From: Bradyrhizobium sp. C9
GTDB lineage: Bacteria; Pseudomonadota; Alphaproteobacteria; Rhizobiales; Xanthobacteraceae
NCBI RefSeq assembly: GCF_002532045.1
Contig: NZ_NWTG01000006.1
Location: 62,001 to 126,000, forward strand
Reading direction: 5' to 3'
Length of the DNA: 64,000 bases
In this document: positions 63,944 to 64,000 of the stretch, one piece after another
Layout: each line of letters begins with the position of its first letter
How positions within the stretch are numbered: the stretch's first letter is position 1
Translations under genes and position numbers: made by a program
The notes under the pieces: model-generated
What the model was told of the DNA's origin: nothing
Seen by the model: the letters and a program-made list of their open reading frames with translations, nothing else
Databases searched by the model: none

Positions 63944-64000
63944 ATGGACTACGATCTCTACATCAACCCGAAGAAGGCATCGGTCGGCCTTTATGTCCGC
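63944..64000 (+). CDS. Unknown protein, 5' end only
   Basis: ATG at 63944 is preceded by GAGGAGG, a strong ribosome site, and is open to the window edge (19 codons, MDYDLYINPKKASVGLYVR). It is cut off by the window, so no domain can be named. It follows the encapsulin gene on the same strand and could be co-transcribed with it. Confidence 0.6.
   Translation, partial: MDYDLYINPKKASVGLYVR

Overview
The window reads as chromosomal DNA of a high-GC alphaproteobacterium, most likely Bradyrhizobium or a close relative (Nitrobacteraceae). The basis is GC-rich codon use, many large ABC uptake operons, alphaproteobacterial gene types, and three families of dispersed palindromic intergenic repeats of the kind abundant in Bradyrhizobium. 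I see no rRNA, tRNA, insertion sequence, CRISPR array or phage gene. Genes are densely packed, with many 1-8 nt overlaps.

Layout. 1-8.6 kb (minus): N-terminus of a molybdenum hydroxylase large subunit, a dihydrodipicolinate-synthase-family enzyme coupled to a sugar-nucleotide epimerase, phosphoglucomutase, an AlsS-like acetolactate synthase and an M1 aminopeptidase. 8.8-16.7 kb: exported GH1 beta-glucosidase, then a catabolic patch (maleylacetate reductase, two AraC regulators, alpha/beta hydrolase, flavin monooxygenase, cupin). 16.7-20 kb: an HtrA-like protein that has lost two catalytic residues, coupled to a receiver-less LuxR protein, then a metallophosphoesterase. 20.1-27.8 kb: AbgB-like M20 amidohydrolase and a Dpp-type ABC operon. 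28-31 kb: divergent ampR/class A beta-lactamase pair and an ankyrin protein. 31-34.8 kb: a ZTP-type riboswitch ahead of a serine hydroxymethyltransferase of unusual composition, then a PQQ alcohol dehydrogenase with its dihaem cytochrome c. 35.3-43.2 kb: amidase plus a second peptide-type ABC transporter, facing a LysR regulator.

43.2-52.9 kb is a complete polyol catabolic locus on the minus strand: HAD phosphatase, SorC-type regulator, substrate-binding protein, two permeases, ATPase, polyol dehydrogenase, FGGY kinase and PfkB kinase. Its two promoter regions each carry a pair of 14-bp near-palindromes (consensus TGAGCATATGCTCA) set 19 bp apart, probably the operators of the SorC regulator.

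52.9-64 kb is a stress-related stretch: K+/H+ antiporter, small proteins, CbpA/CbpM co-chaperone pair, a YXWGXW/Pro-Ala-rich exported protein, ClpB, a DUF2171 protein, and a DyP peroxidase overlapping an encapsulin shell gene. The peroxidase ends in a canonical encapsulin-targeting peptide, so the pair should build a peroxidase-loaded protein nanocompartment. The window ends just inside an unrecognised gene downstream of the shell gene.
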